In this document: positions 37,823 through 47,466 of the stretch, piece after piece
Numbering within the stretch: the stretch's first letter is position 1
Layout of the letters: each line of letters begins with the position of its first letter
Origin: Oceanicola sp.
Lineage (GTDB): Bacteria > Pseudomonadota > Alphaproteobacteria > Rhodobacterales > Rhodobacteraceae
Direction of reading: 5' to 3'
Length of the DNA: 64,000 nt
Assembly (NCBI GenBank): GCA_017792405.1
Contig: CP051231.1
Location: forward strand, 2,110,458 to 2,174,457
Translations under genes and position numbers: made by a program
The notes under the pieces: model-generated
The model's input: only the letters and a program-made list of their open reading frames with translations
Databases searched by the model: none
What the model was told of the DNA's origin: nothing

Positions 37823-38749
37823 ATGATCCGCGCTGCCCTAGCACTTTCATTTCTTGCCCTGCCGCTGGCCGCCGAGGCCTGCGAGGGCGGTGCGATTGAC
37901 GACCCGGGCATCTACGGGGCACCGCTCTGCCTGCCCGCCGCGCCGCAGCGGGTGGTGGTGCTCGATGCCAGTTTCGGTCTCGGGATCGGACTCGACGTTG
38001 GCCTGCCCATCGTCGGCGCGCCGCTCGACCGGATGAGCGATGAGGCGCTGAACGCGCGCGCCACCGAGGCCGGGATCACCTCGCTCGGCTTTGTCACCGA
38101 GCCCAGCCTCGAGACGCTGGTGGCCCTGCAGCCCGACCTGATCGTGGGCTTCGTCGGCTCCGAGTCTATGGCCAGCGGGGTTTACCCGATGGTGTCGCAA
38201 CTCGCCCCGACGCTGCTCTATACCAGCACGGATTGGCGCGCTTTTTACGGCCTCATGGCGGGGTTGACCGGCAAAGAGGCCGAGATCGAGGCGCAGTTTG
38301 CCGAGCTCGATGCGCGGATCGAAGACATCGCCGCCCGCGTGCCGCCCACCGAGGTCTCCGTGGTGCGGATCACCTCGTGGGATTTCCAGGTCTATCTCGA
38401 CAGTCCGGGGGGCTATGCGCCTTTCAACGTCATGCGGCAGGCCGGTGTGCAGCGGACGGATTACGAGGCAACTGATGACCCCACGGAGGCGATGAAGCGG
38501 CCCAATTGGGAGGAACTCGCCCAGCTCGACGGCGAGGTGCTGCTCTACATCGTCGGCGGCACCAACGACAGCGACAAGGACGGTCGCCACGAGGAGGTGC
38601 TGGCCAATCCGCTCTGGCAGATGCTGCCTGCGGTGGAGGCGGGCCGCGTGCACCGGGTCGATCACGGGCATTGGATGCAGTTTTCGGGCCTCGCCTCGGC
38701 CCATGCGGTGCTAGACGATATTGAACGCTACGTGATCGGGTCTGAATGA
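37823..38749 (+). CDS. iron-siderophore/hemin ABC transporter substrate-binding protein
   Basis: 308 residues from the ATG at 37823 with CGGAG ahead. A Sec signal peptide (IRAALALSFLALPLAAEA) is followed by a FecB/BtuF-like fold: APQRVVVLDASFG, LVALQPDLIVGF and NWEELAQLDGEVLLY. It is a periplasmic ferri-siderophore binder. Its stop overlaps the permease start (ATGA). No lipobox, so it is soluble in the periplasm. A cobalamin binder is a less likely alternative given two TonB receptors and a siderophore reductase downstream. Confidence 0.88.
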   Translation: MIRAALALSFLALPLAAEACEGGAIDDPGIYGAPLCLPAAPQRVVVLDASFGLGIGLDVGLPIVGAPLDRMSDEALNARATEAGITSLGFVTEPSLETLVALQPDLIVGFVGSESMASGVYPMVSQLAPTLLYTSTDWRAFYGLMAGLTGKEAEIEAQFAELDARIEDIAARVPPTEVSVVRITSWDFQVYLDSPGGYAPFNVMRQAGVQRTDYEATDDPTEAMKRPNWEELAQLDGEVLLYIVGGTNDSDKDGRHEEVLANPLWQMLPAVEAGRVHRVDHGHWMQFSGLASAHAVLDDIERYVIGSE

Positions 38750-39735
38750 CGCGCACCGCCGCCTGTGCCCTTGGGCTGGTCCTGCTGATCCTTCTCGTCG
38801 CGCTCTGGTCGCTGGCCACCGGGGCCGCAGGACTATCGGTGGCCGAGGCGGCGCGAGCGCTGCTAGCGCCGGGCGAAGGGCGGGCCGATGCAATCCTTTG
38901 GCAGGTCCGCCTGCCTCGCGTTGTGGCGGCGATTGTTGCCGGGGCGGCACTGGGGGCGGCGGGGGCGATCATGCAGGCGGTCACCGGCAACCCGCTGGCC
39001 GAGCCGGGGCTGCTCGGGGTCAACGCGGGTGCGGCCTTCGTGGTGGTGCTGGCGCTTTCGGTCTTCGGTGTCACCGCGAGCGCCGCGCTGATCTGGTGCG
39101 CCTTCGGCGGCGCGGGGTCGGCAGCGGTGCTGGTCTACGCCATGGCCTCCGCCGGGCGCGGAGGGGGCACGCCGATCCGGCTGGTGCTGGCGGGGGTGAT
39201 CGTGGCCACCTTCCTCGGCGCGCTGACCACCGCGATCCTGCTGATCGACAGCCAGACCCTCGATGCCGTCCGCTTCTGGACCGCCGGAAGCCTGAAGGGC
39301 CGCCAACTGGCGCAGATTCTCCCCGTCCTGCCCTATGCCGCGCTCTCCCTCGCGGCGGCGCTCGTCTTTGCCCGCCAGTTCACCACCCTCAGCCTCGGCG
39401 GTGACGTGGCCCGCAGCATCGGGCAAAACCCGGCGCTATGGCGGGCGATCGCGGCTTGTTGCGTGGTCGGGTTGGCAGGCTCTGCCGTGTCCATCGCGGG
39501 GCCGTTGGGCTTTGTCGGGCTCGTGGTGCCCCACATGGTGCGGCTCACGCTGGGCGGCGGCTACGGGCGCATCCTGCCTCTCTCGATCCTCGGCGGCGCA
39601 GCGCTGACGCTTCTGGCCGACACAGCCCCCCGGGCGCTCCTCTCCGTCGACATGCCCGCAGGCATCACGCTCGCGCTCATCGGTGCCCCCTTCTTCATCT
39701 GGCTGGCCCGCAGCCACGGGGCGGTGCGCGGATGA
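38746..39735 (+). CDS. FecCD-family ABC permease 1
   Basis: 329 residues with about nine to ten hydrophobic helices. Family signatures: RLPRVVAAIVAGAALGAAGAIMQAVTGNPLAEPGLLGVNAGA near residues 50-90, and GPLGFVGLVVPHMVRLTLG near 250. It forms the inner-membrane channel with the second permease, which starts four bases before its stop. Gene order B-C-D-E matches fec, fhu and hmu-type importers. Confidence 0.93.
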   Translation: MTRTAACALGLVLLILLVALWSLATGAAGLSVAEAARALLAPGEGRADAILWQVRLPRVVAAIVAGAALGAAGAIMQAVTGNPLAEPGLLGVNAGAAFVVVLALSVFGVTASAALIWCAFGGAGSAAVLVYAMASAGRGGGTPIRLVLAGVIVATFLGALTTAILLIDSQTLDAVRFWTAGSLKGRQLAQILPVLPYAALSLAAALVFARQFTTLSLGGDVARSIGQNPALWRAIAACCVVGLAGSAVSIAGPLGFVGLVVPHMVRLTLGGGYGRILPLSILGGAALTLLADTAPRALLSVDMPAGITLALIGAPFFIWLARSHGAVRG

Positions 39736-40706
39736 AGCTGGCTCTCCTCTGCGCACTGGTCGCGTTGGCCTTCATCGCCGCGCTCGCTTTGGGCGACCAG
39801 CCCGTGCCGCCGGGCGAGGTGCTCGGGGCGCTCTTTGGCTCCGAAAACGTGCCCGCCCCCTCGCGCATCATCGTCACCGAGTTGCGCCTGCCCCGCGCCG
39901 TCACCGCCCTGCTCGTCGGCGCGGCGCTGGCCGTGGCGGGCACCATCGCGCAGGCGGTGATGCGCAACCCGCTGGCCGACCCGGGCATCGTGGGCATCAA
40001 CGCAGGCGCGGCGCTGGCGGCGATGGTGGTGATCGTGCAGGTCGGCAGCCTGCCCGAAACGGCGCTGCCGTGGCTCACCTTCACCGGGGCGCTGGCCATG
40101 GCCGCGCTGATCTACGCTTTCGCCTGGCGGCAGGGCACCACCGGCACACGGATCATCCTCGTGGGCATCGGGCTCTCGGCGCTGGCCGGCGCCGGGGCCA
40201 GCGCGATCTCGGTTTTCGGCGAGCCGGCCTATGTGCAACGCGCCATGGTCTGGCTCGCTGGCTCGCTGCAGGACAGCCGCTGGGAGAAGCTGCCGCACCT
40301 GCTTGGCTGGTCCCTGCCCCCTGCCCTGTTCGCATGGGCCGCTGCCCGCGAGCTGGACCTCATCGCGATGGGCGATGACGTGGCGCAGGGGCGCGGCCAG
40401 CCAGTCAACCTCGCCCGTGCGCTGGCCATCCTCGCCTGCGCCATGCTCTCCGGTGCCGCCGTGGCCGCCGCCGGGCTGGTCGCCTTCGTCGGCCTCGCCG
40501 CACCCCACATCGCCCGCGCCCTAACTGGCCCACGCCACGCCCGCCTCATCCCCGCGGCCGCTCTCGTCGGCGCCGCCCTGCTGCTCACCGCCGACATCGT
40601 CGCCCGCCGCACTGCCCCGCCGCTGCAACTGCCGGTGGGCCTCGTCACCGCGCTGCTCGGCGCGCCCTTCTTCGCCTTCCTCCTCTGGAAACGCCGCAAT
40701 GACTGA
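39732..40706 (+). CDS. FecCD-family ABC permease 2
   Basis: 324 residues from the ATG at 39732, overlapping the first permease stop (ATGA). It repeats the family signatures LRLPRAVTALLVGAALAVAG and NPLADPGIVGINAGA, and VAFVGLAAPHIAR. It pairs with permease 1 as a heterodimer, as in FecCD. Its end overlaps the ATPase gene by eight bases. Confidence 0.93.
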   Translation: MKLALLCALVALAFIAALALGDQPVPPGEVLGALFGSENVPAPSRIIVTELRLPRAVTALLVGAALAVAGTIAQAVMRNPLADPGIVGINAGAALAAMVVIVQVGSLPETALPWLTFTGALAMAALIYAFAWRQGTTGTRIILVGIGLSALAGAGASAISVFGEPAYVQRAMVWLAGSLQDSRWEKLPHLLGWSLPPALFAWAAARELDLIAMGDDVAQGRGQPVNLARALAILACAMLSGAAVAAAGLVAFVGLAAPHIARALTGPRHARLIPAAALVGAALLLTADIVARRTAPPLQLPVGLVTALLGAPFFAFLLWKRRND

Positions 40707-41493
40707 CCCCCGCCTCGCCGCCCACACCCTCCGCCTCGCCTACGGCGCAACCCCCGTGATAGAAGGGCTCGACCTCGCCATCGAGCCGGGCCGCTTCACC
40801 GCGCTGGTGGGGCCGAATGGCTGCGGCAAGTCCACCCTGCTGCGCGCGCTCGCCGGGCTGCACGCCCCCGCCGCCGGGCAGGTTGTGCTCGACGGTGCCT
40901 CCATCGCCCGCAGGTCCACCCGGGCGCTGGCCCGCGAGATCGGGCTGCTGGCGCAAAGCGCGAGCCCGGCAGAAGGGATGACGGTGGAAGAACTGGTGGC
41001 GCAGGGTCGCTACCCGCACCGCTCGGTTCTGGGGCCGTGGCGCGACCGCGACCAGCAGGCAGTGGAGGAGGCGCTGGCGCTCACCTCGCTCATCAGCCTG
41101 CGCCACGCACTGGTCGACCGGCTCTCCGGCGGCCAGCGCCAGCGGGCCTGGATCGCCATGGTGCTGGCCCAGCAAAGCACCATCTTGCTGCTCGACGAGC
41201 CCACCACTTACCTAGATCTCGCCCACCAGGTTGAGGTGTTGGGCCTGATGGAACGGCTGGTGAAGGAGCACGGCGCAACCGTGGTCGCCGTGCTGCACGA
41301 CCTTAGCCAGGCCGCCCGCCATGCCGATACGATGGTCGCCCTGAAGGCAGGGCGGATCATCGCCTCCGGTCGGCCCAGCGAGGTCGTCACCCCCGAGGTG
41401 CTGCGCACCGCCTTCAACGTCGAGGCCACCGTGCTGACCGACCCCGACACCGGCACGCCGCTCTGCCTGCCGCGCCGCACCGTGCCCGAGTGA
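40699..41493 (+). CDS. ABC transporter ATP-binding protein for iron-siderophore import
   Basis: 264 residues. Walker A GPNGCGKST (38-46), signature LSGGQRQRAWIAMVLAQ, Walker B LLLDEPTTYLD and the switch His in VLHDLSQAARH identify a FecE/FhuC-type ATPase. It powers the two permeases. It is followed by 134 bases with AT-rich sequence before the TonB receptor gene, so the receptor may have its own promoter. Confidence 0.95.
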   Translation: MTDPRLAAHTLRLAYGATPVIEGLDLAIEPGRFTALVGPNGCGKSTLLRALAGLHAPAAGQVVLDGASIARRSTRALAREIGLLAQSASPAEGMTVEELVAQGRYPHRSVLGPWRDRDQQAVEEALALTSLISLRHALVDRLSGGQRQRAWIAMVLAQQSTILLLDEPTTYLDLAHQVEVLGLMERLVKEHGATVVAVLHDLSQAARHADTMVALKAGRIIASGRPSEVVTPEVLRTAFNVEATVLTDPDTGTPLCLPRRTVPE

Positions 41494-41627
41494 CACATCT
41501 GCGCAACAGCCCCGCGATACCGGCTTTTCAAATCTGAGTAATTTGTTAAGGATTTGCCCAGCAGCCAGCCCATGCCAGCACTCAACCGCTCGATTCCCGC
41601 CACGCGGGAACAGACCAAGGTGCTCGC

Positions 41628-43742
41628 ATGTCCCCTCGTAAACTCGCCGCCGCCCTGCTCGGCTTCTCTGCCCTCATCTCCGCCTCCGCCGCCACCGCGC
41701 AGCAGGTGATCGAGCTGGAACCGATCCAGATTTACGGCGACCGTTCCACCGATGATGCGCAGAGCACCACCGCCAGTGTTTTGGTAGTGGATGAGGTCGA
41801 CCTCAGCCGCACCAACCTCGCCCAGTGGCGCGATATCATGGACCGTGTGCCCAACTTCGGTGATGGCGACCTTAACGAGAGCGGGTTCACCATTCGCGGC
41901 GTCAACTCCGAGGGGCTCACCCCCGGCGGTGCAGGCGCGCCAGTGGCCTCGCTTTACATCGACGGCGTGCAGCAGACGGTCGAAGGCACCCGTCGCGGCT
42001 TTCGGGGCACTTTCGATGTGGAGCAGGTGGAGGTCTACCGCGGCCCGCAGAGCACCCTCTCGGGCCGCAACGCGCTGGCCGGGGCCGTCTACCTGCGCAC
42101 GAAAGACCCGGAGTTCGCCCGCTCCGGCAAGGTGCAGCTCACCTACGGCGAGAACAACAAGCAGCAGATCGGCGTCGCCTTCGGCGATGCGCTCTCCGAC
42201 ACGCTGGCCTACCGTGTGAGCGCCGAATGGTCGAAGAAGGACAGCGACATCAGCTACCCCTCGCTCGAGGGATACGACCGCTACGACGACTTCAAGACAG
42301 ATGATTATTACACGCTGCGGGGCAAGCTCCTGTGGCGCCCCTCCGGCGCAACCGATGTGATCCTGAGCTACTCCCACAGTTTCGACGGACCGGCCTATAA
42401 CAACATCATCGGCCCCGGCTGGTTTGGCCTCGGGATCGAGTATGACGACATGCGCGGCGATGACTGGGGCGTGCTGGAGCCGCTCTCGCCCGGCGCCATC
42501 ACCTATCAGGAAATCCGCGAAACCACCGTCGACAACCTCGGCCTTGAGGTGAAGCACGAATTCTCGAACGGGCTGACCTTTACCGCGCAAACCGGCCTCA
42601 CCCACTCCGTCACCGGGCGCCACTCGATCAACGAGGGCACGCCGGGCGAGATGTATTGGGTCGATGGCGAGTTCGACCAGACGATCCTCAGTCAGGAGTT
42701 CCGCCTCAACTACGATGACGGCGGGCTGCGCTGGGTCGCCGGGCTTTATGCCGCCAAGGAACGCACCGAGGCCTTCCGCGACACATGGATGTTCGGCTCC
42801 GTCACCGAGAACGAAAACACCATCGATGTGACCAACACCGCGCTCTTTGGCGAGGTCTCTTACGAGTTCGCCCCCGGCTGGCGGGTGATCGCGGGCGGGC
42901 GGCTCGACCACTACAGCCAGGAGCAGGAGGCCAGCTCCGGCGGAACGGCGGCGCCCTCCACAAGCTACGAGGCCACCGAGTTCATCCCCAAGTTGGGGCT
43001 GACCTGGGAGATCGACAGCCGCCAGCAGCTCTCGCTGATCTACCAGCAAGGCTACCGGCCCGGCGGCGCCTCCTATCAGATCAGCTCTGGCACCCTGCGC
43101 GAATATGAGGCCGAGCAGGCGCACAACATCGAGCTGAACTATCGCGGAACGCTGATGGATGACCGCCTGACCGTGGGCGCCAGCCTCTTCTACCAGGATT
43201 GGGACAACCAGCAGGTCGAGATCCTCGAAACGCCGGGCGACAGCACCAGCTACTACATCACCAACGCGGGCAAGTCGGTGAGCTACGGCGCCGAGCTGGA
43301 GCTGGCCTACGCCGCCTCCGACAACCTCGATCTCTACGGCTCGGTCGGCCTGCTGCACACCGAGTTCAAGGACTTCGCGATCAACACCACCGACTACTCG
43401 GGCAAGCCCTTCCCGCTCGCGCCAGAGACCACCATCACCCTCGGCTTCAACTGGCGGCAGGGCGATGTGGGCTGGTTCGGTGGCGCACAGGCAACCTACG
43501 TGGGCGAGCGCATGAGCCGGATCGAGAATGGCGTGGCGGACCCCGCGATGCTCGATGCCTACACCGTGGCCGATGCCTCGCTCGGCTACAAATGGGACAA
43601 CGGCATGAGCCTGACCGGCTACGCCACCAACCTCTTCGACGAGCGCTTCTACCAGTATGAATACGTCGAGGGCGGCCAAGGCGCCTCGGCTTGGCTCGGC
43701 GAGCGCCGCGAGATCGGCGTGCGCTTCGACTACACGTTCTGA
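41628..43742 (+). CDS. TonB-dependent outer-membrane receptor 1
   Basis: 704 residues with signal peptide (ending SAATA). The plug domain is in residues about 40-160 (FTIRGVNSEGLTPGG and VEVYRGPQSTLSGRNALAGAVYL), followed by a beta barrel that ends in an aromatic residue (EIGVRFDYTF), as usual for outer-membrane proteins. It takes up a ferri-siderophore with TonB energy, passing it to the adjacent ABC importer. The ligand is not deducible. Confidence 0.93.
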   Translation: MSPRKLAAALLGFSALISASAATAQQVIELEPIQIYGDRSTDDAQSTTASVLVVDEVDLSRTNLAQWRDIMDRVPNFGDGDLNESGFTIRGVNSEGLTPGGAGAPVASLYIDGVQQTVEGTRRGFRGTFDVEQVEVYRGPQSTLSGRNALAGAVYLRTKDPEFARSGKVQLTYGENNKQQIGVAFGDALSDTLAYRVSAEWSKKDSDISYPSLEGYDRYDDFKTDDYYTLRGKLLWRPSGATDVILSYSHSFDGPAYNNIIGPGWFGLGIEYDDMRGDDWGVLEPLSPGAITYQEIRETTVDNLGLEVKHEFSNGLTFTAQTGLTHSVTGRHSINEGTPGEMYWVDGEFDQTILSQEFRLNYDDGGLRWVAGLYAAKERTEAFRDTWMFGSVTENENTIDVTNTALFGEVSYEFAPGWRVIAGGRLDHYSQEQEASSGGTAAPSTSYEATEFIPKLGLTWEIDSRQQLSLIYQQGYRPGGASYQISSGTLREYEAEQAHNIELNYRGTLMDDRLTVGASLFYQDWDNQQVEILETPGDSTSYYITNAGKSVSYGAELELAYAASDNLDLYGSVGLLHTEFKDFAINTTDYSGKPFPLAPETTITLGFNWRQGDVGWFGGAQATYVGERMSRIENGVADPAMLDAYTVADASLGYKWDNGMSLTGYATNLFDERFYQYEYVEGGQGASAWLGERREIGVRFDYTF

Positions 43743-43752
43743 GGGGCCGACC

Positions 43753-44763
43753 ATGCCCGAAGCCCGCACCAACCTCGCCCTGCCCGCCAATCAGGCGCGC
43801 GTGGCCTTCTCCCGCGTGGCCGAAGCCAATGGCCTCGACGCCATCGAAAGCGCGACTGGCCTCGTGATACAAGCCCGTCTGGGCCAGATCGAACTGCGCG
43901 GCGAGGGGGCTGGCACCCTGCTTCGGATCGAGGCCGGCTCCGACGGGGACTTGCAGATCATGCGCGACCTGCTGAGCGCGCGGCTTGAGAGCATGGGCCA
44001 AACGCCTGCGTGGCAAGATGCTGTCGCCGGAAGGCGCCCTGCCAACCTGAGCGTGGCGCAGGTCGTCTCCGCCGAGCAGCTCTCACCCTCCTACATCCGG
44101 GTGGTAATTGAAGGCGATGACCTCGCCCGATTCAACGAAGGCGGGCTGCACTTTCGCCTGCTGTTCGGCCCAGAGGGCGCCGCCCTGCCCGCCACCGATG
44201 AGACCGGCGTCACACGCTGGCCCGGCGGCATTGAGGCTTGGCACCGCCCGGTCTACACCACGCGAAAGATCGTGGCCGATGGCGAGGCCGCACGGATGAC
44301 CTTTGATGTCTTCGTCCACGAGGGCGGCCGCGTCACCGAATGGGCCCGTGGCGTCCGCGGCGGAGACAGCATCGCCATCACCGGCCCGGGCGGCAGCAAG
44401 CTGATCGAGGGGCAGCGCTGGATGGGCCTCGTGGGCGATGAAACCGCTGTGCCGGTCATCGCCCGGCAACTCGCCGCCTTGCCGGAGGACACGCGCGGCA
44501 AGGCTGTGCTCTTTGTGCCCGAGCAGGCCGATGTTCAGACCCTCGCGCACCCGCCCGGCATCGAGCTCGCTTGGGTACTGCGCAGCGAGGGCCTCACACC
44601 ACTTGAGGCCTTCGACCAGCTCGGAGCGCCGCGCGACGGGAGCTTTCGGTTCTTCGCCGGGGAGCGCAGCGAGGCCGTGGCCCTGCGCGCCCTGCTGGCA
44701 AAGGCTGCCGCCCCGCGCGAGAGCTATCAGGTGGCCGCCTACTGGACAGCTCCCGAAGCCTGA
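43753..44763 (+). CDS. siderophore-interacting protein (NADPH-dependent ferric-siderophore reductase)
   Basis: 336 residues from the ATG at 43753, ten bases after the receptor stop. Residues about 10-85 look like a DUF2218-type domain; the rest is the SIP flavin-reductase fold with RPVYTTRK (FAD-binding) and VFVHEGGRVTEWARGVRGGDSI. It releases iron from the imported siderophore by reduction in the cytosol. The fusion of DUF2218 and SIP domains occurs in other alphaproteobacteria and is not itself odd. Confidence 0.85.
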   Translation: MPEARTNLALPANQARVAFSRVAEANGLDAIESATGLVIQARLGQIELRGEGAGTLLRIEAGSDGDLQIMRDLLSARLESMGQTPAWQDAVAGRRPANLSVAQVVSAEQLSPSYIRVVIEGDDLARFNEGGLHFRLLFGPEGAALPATDETGVTRWPGGIEAWHRPVYTTRKIVADGEAARMTFDVFVHEGGRVTEWARGVRGGDSIAITGPGGSKLIEGQRWMGLVGDETAVPVIARQLAALPEDTRGKAVLFVPEQADVQTLAHPPGIELAWVLRSEGLTPLEAFDQLGAPRDGSFRFFAGERSEAVALRALLAKAAAPRESYQVAAYWTAPEA

Positions 44764-44791
44764 AAGCCCGGTTGCCAAAAAGCGCCATACC

Positions 44792-44829
44792 CCTGTAAAA
44801 ACAGGTTACATGCACTTGCATATTAATGC
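44792..44829 (+). promoter_or_regulatory. hairpin and palindrome before TonB receptor 2
   Basis: A small hairpin CCTGT-AAAA-ACAGG (44792-44805) is followed by GCAT-ATTA-ATGC (44818-44829), a palindrome in an AT-rich patch 70 bases before the receptor start. TGCA repeats nearby (44811-44814 and 44817-44820) make an iron-responsive (Mur/Fur-like) site possible. Weak evidence. Confidence 0.35.
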
Positions 44830-44899
44830 CGCGCCCTCTACGCAAGGGCCAGCCACGCCTCTGAGCCCAGCCAAGACAGACGACACTCAGGGGACTCCC

Positions 44900-46852
44900 A
44901 TGCCACTCACATTCCGCCGCAGCGACTCCGCTGCCTCCTGCTCCGCTCTTGCGCTGCTCGCGCTCTCGGGCGGGGCACTCCACGCGCAGGATGCGCAACC
45001 CGTTTTCACCCTCGACCCGATCATCGTGCAGCAGCGCGACGAGCTGGGCGACGAGGCCGACCGCGCGACCTCGATGTATGTCTCCGATCGTGAACTCGAG
45101 CGCGCCCGCACCGGCGACCTGAAAGACGTGTTCTCGGGCATCGCCTCGGTCTCCGTTGGCGGCGCGCTGCCGCTGACCCAGAAGATCTTCGTCAACGGCG
45201 TCGATATGCTGAACCTCGGCGTTACCGTCGATGGCACGGCGCAGAACAACCGCGCCTTCCACCACGTCTCGGCCAACGCCATCGACCCCGGCCTGCTCAA
45301 GCAGGTCCGCGCCGATGCCACCGTCTCGCCCGCCGATGCGGGCCCCTATGCGCTGGCGGGCTCGGTCGTGTTTGAAACTGTCGATGCCACCGACATTCTG
45401 GAGCCGGGCGACAGCTTTGGCGGCAACGTCCGCCTGTCGTTTTCCGACAACGGCCAGACCCTGCAATCGTCGCTCACCCTCGCCGGTCAGCAAGGCGGCT
45501 TCGAATGGCTGCTCTACGGTAAGCTCGCCGATGGCGAAGACTATGAGGACGGGGACGGAAACCGCGTTTACGGCACCCGCGCCGCGCTGGAGAGCTACCT
45601 CGGCAAGGTCGCCTACGAGGCGGGCGGCCACCGCTTCGAATTCTCGGCCCAGCGCCTGATGGACAGCTCCCTGCGGCAGGAACGCGCGAACTTCGGCGGC
45701 TTCAATGGCGTCGACGACGCGCTCACGCTCTACAACACCACGCGCGAGAGCTACTCCTTCGTCTACGAGACCCCCGATGCCACCGGCATGTGGGACCCGC
45801 GCGTGCACATCGGTTACTCCGAGAGCGAGATCGTGAAGCCCGAACCGTGGGACAGCAACGGCCGCTCCGGCACCTTCTCGGCAACCTTCCAGAACACCTT
45901 CCACCTGAGCGAAGGCAACACAGTGACCGCCGGGATCGACTATCAGGATCGCTTCGGCAACTACCTGAGCCCGACCTACGCCGAAGATCAGACCGAAGAA
46001 TCCCAGAACGTCGGGCTGTTCGCCCAAGCACGGCTGCAGCCGACCGACCGGCTCAAGGTGTCCTTCGGTGCACGCTATGACAGCCAGAGCTTTACCGGCG
46101 TGAACGGCTTCGAGGGGGACTTCTCAGGCTGGTCCGGCAACGCCTCCCTCGCCTTCGCCGCGACCGACGAACTCACCCTGCGCGGCGGGGTCTCCTCGGT
46201 GTTCGGCGGGCTGGTGATCGAAGACAACTACGAGTACTGGCGGATGCTGGGCGCCACGGCCTACGACGGGCTGGAAGCCGCCCGGGCCGACAACGCCACC
46301 ATCGGCTTCGACTGGACACGCGGCGACCTCACGCTCTCCGGTGAGCTCTTCGTCACCGAAATCAAGAACGCCCGCAGCAGCACCAACAACTTCGACTTCA
46401 AGAGCAAGGGCTTCAACCTCGGCGCGACCTATGGCTGGGGCACCGGCTTTGCCCGCATGACGCTCTCGCACAGCGATGTCGAGATCGACGGCGCGTCTGG
46501 TGAGAGCTTCACGGCGCAGGACTACGGCGCGCCGCTCGGCACGCTGGTGGCCTTCGAAGTCGAGCAGGAAACCCGCGTCGATGGCCTGAAGGTCGGCGGC
46601 GGTCTCGATGTTGCACTGGATTACGACTTCGACGATCCGGCCCTGAACGACTTCGACGGCTACACCGTGGTCAATGCCTGGGCCGAATACGTGCCGCCCA
46701 GCCTGCCCAACCTGACCATCCGCGCCGAGGTCAACAACCTCTTCGACGAGCAATATGCCGACCGGGCGACATACGGCGGCGAATACGGCACGATCATACC
46801 TCTGCGCGAACCGGGCCGCACCATCTCGTTGGTGGCCGTCGCCAAGTTCTGA
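44900..46852 (+). CDS. TonB-dependent outer-membrane receptor 2
   Basis: 650 residues from the ATG at 44900; the frame runs further upstream but only here does a signal peptide (ending ALHA) appear. A TonB box-like FTLDPIIVQ, then a plug with KIFVNGVDMLNLGVTVDGT and ANAIDPGLLKQVRADATVS, and a barrel ending in ISLVAVAKF. It shares little sequence with receptor 1, so it probably takes a different ligand. The gene is the last of the iron region before a terminator. Confidence 0.92.
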   Translation: MPLTFRRSDSAASCSALALLALSGGALHAQDAQPVFTLDPIIVQQRDELGDEADRATSMYVSDRELERARTGDLKDVFSGIASVSVGGALPLTQKIFVNGVDMLNLGVTVDGTAQNNRAFHHVSANAIDPGLLKQVRADATVSPADAGPYALAGSVVFETVDATDILEPGDSFGGNVRLSFSDNGQTLQSSLTLAGQQGGFEWLLYGKLADGEDYEDGDGNRVYGTRAALESYLGKVAYEAGGHRFEFSAQRLMDSSLRQERANFGGFNGVDDALTLYNTTRESYSFVYETPDATGMWDPRVHIGYSESEIVKPEPWDSNGRSGTFSATFQNTFHLSEGNTVTAGIDYQDRFGNYLSPTYAEDQTEESQNVGLFAQARLQPTDRLKVSFGARYDSQSFTGVNGFEGDFSGWSGNASLAFAATDELTLRGGVSSVFGGLVIEDNYEYWRMLGATAYDGLEAARADNATIGFDWTRGDLTLSGELFVTEIKNARSSTNNFDFKSKGFNLGATYGWGTGFARMTLSHSDVEIDGASGESFTAQDYGAPLGTLVAFEVEQETRVDGLKVGGGLDVALDYDFDDPALNDFDGYTVVNAWAEYVPPSLPNLTIRAEVNNLFDEQYADRATYGGEYGTIIPLREPGRTISLVAVAKF

Positions 46853-46874
46853 CCCCGAACATCGGGCAACACCC

Positions 46875-46907
46875 AACGCCGCCGGTGCCCCGCATCGGCG
46901 GCGTTTT
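46875..46907. terminator. terminator shared by TonB receptor 2 and the MarR gene
   Basis: A 10-bp stem (AACGCCGCCG with CGGCGGCGTT), an 11-base loop and TTTT on the plus strand. It lies between two convergent genes and can end both; a minus-strand T-run is not evident. Confidence 0.8.
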
Positions 46908-47383
46908 CAGTCGTAGAGCCGGATGAGCACGCGGGCGAGGTCATAGGCCTCGTCGACCGAGAGCCGCGCGCCGATCTCATCGGCGATGGCTTCGCTGTAA
47001 ACGGCCCATATCTCCATATGCTTGCCCTTGCCCGCCTCGGTCAGCCGAAGCACCTTGCCCCGCCCCGGGCCGGGAGCGGATGCGCTCGAGATCCACCCCT
47101 CCTCCTCCAGACGCGCCGCATGGCGTGAGAGGGCATATTGGGTCGTGAACAGCTTGCGCTCCAGGGCGGCCATCGCCATGCCCTCGGGGCCAGCGCGCTC
47201 CAACTCCAGCAGGATCTCGTACCACACAGGGTCGCCCACGCCGATCTCACGCAGAGCGCGCGCGATGCGAGCGCCGGTGCTGCGATGAATGCGCAGCAAG
47301 TTGAACCACACCCGGTTGGCGCCCATCGCCGGGTCGGCGTCATCGGCAAACAGCTCTGCTCGGGCTCTGGGTTGGTCGTCCAT
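46907..47383 (-). CDS. MarR-family transcriptional regulator
   Basis: 158 residues from the ATG at 47383; a GTG at 47446 would add 21 residues. The winged helix is PVWYEILLELERAGPEGMAMAALERKLFTTQYALSRHAARLEEEGWI (about residues 52-98), then a basic wing with GPGRGKVLRLTEAGK. It follows the ABC exporter gene on the same strand with 84 bases between, so it may regulate that exporter. A role in the neighbouring iron genes is also possible, since they converge. Confidence 0.85.
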   Translation of the reverse strand: MDDQPRARAELFADDADPAMGANRVWFNLLRIHRSTGARIARALREIGVGDPVWYEILLELERAGPEGMAMAALERKLFTTQYALSRHAARLEEEGWISSASAPGPGRGKVLRLTEAGKGKHMEIWAVYSEAIADEIGARLSVDEAYDLARVLIRLYD

Positions 47384-47466
47384 GCTGGTCCGCGTGATGG
47401 TCTGGCCGTTCACCTCTACCGCGCGGGCGGGCGGCGGGCCAGCCACAAGCGCCCCGCCCTGCCCGC

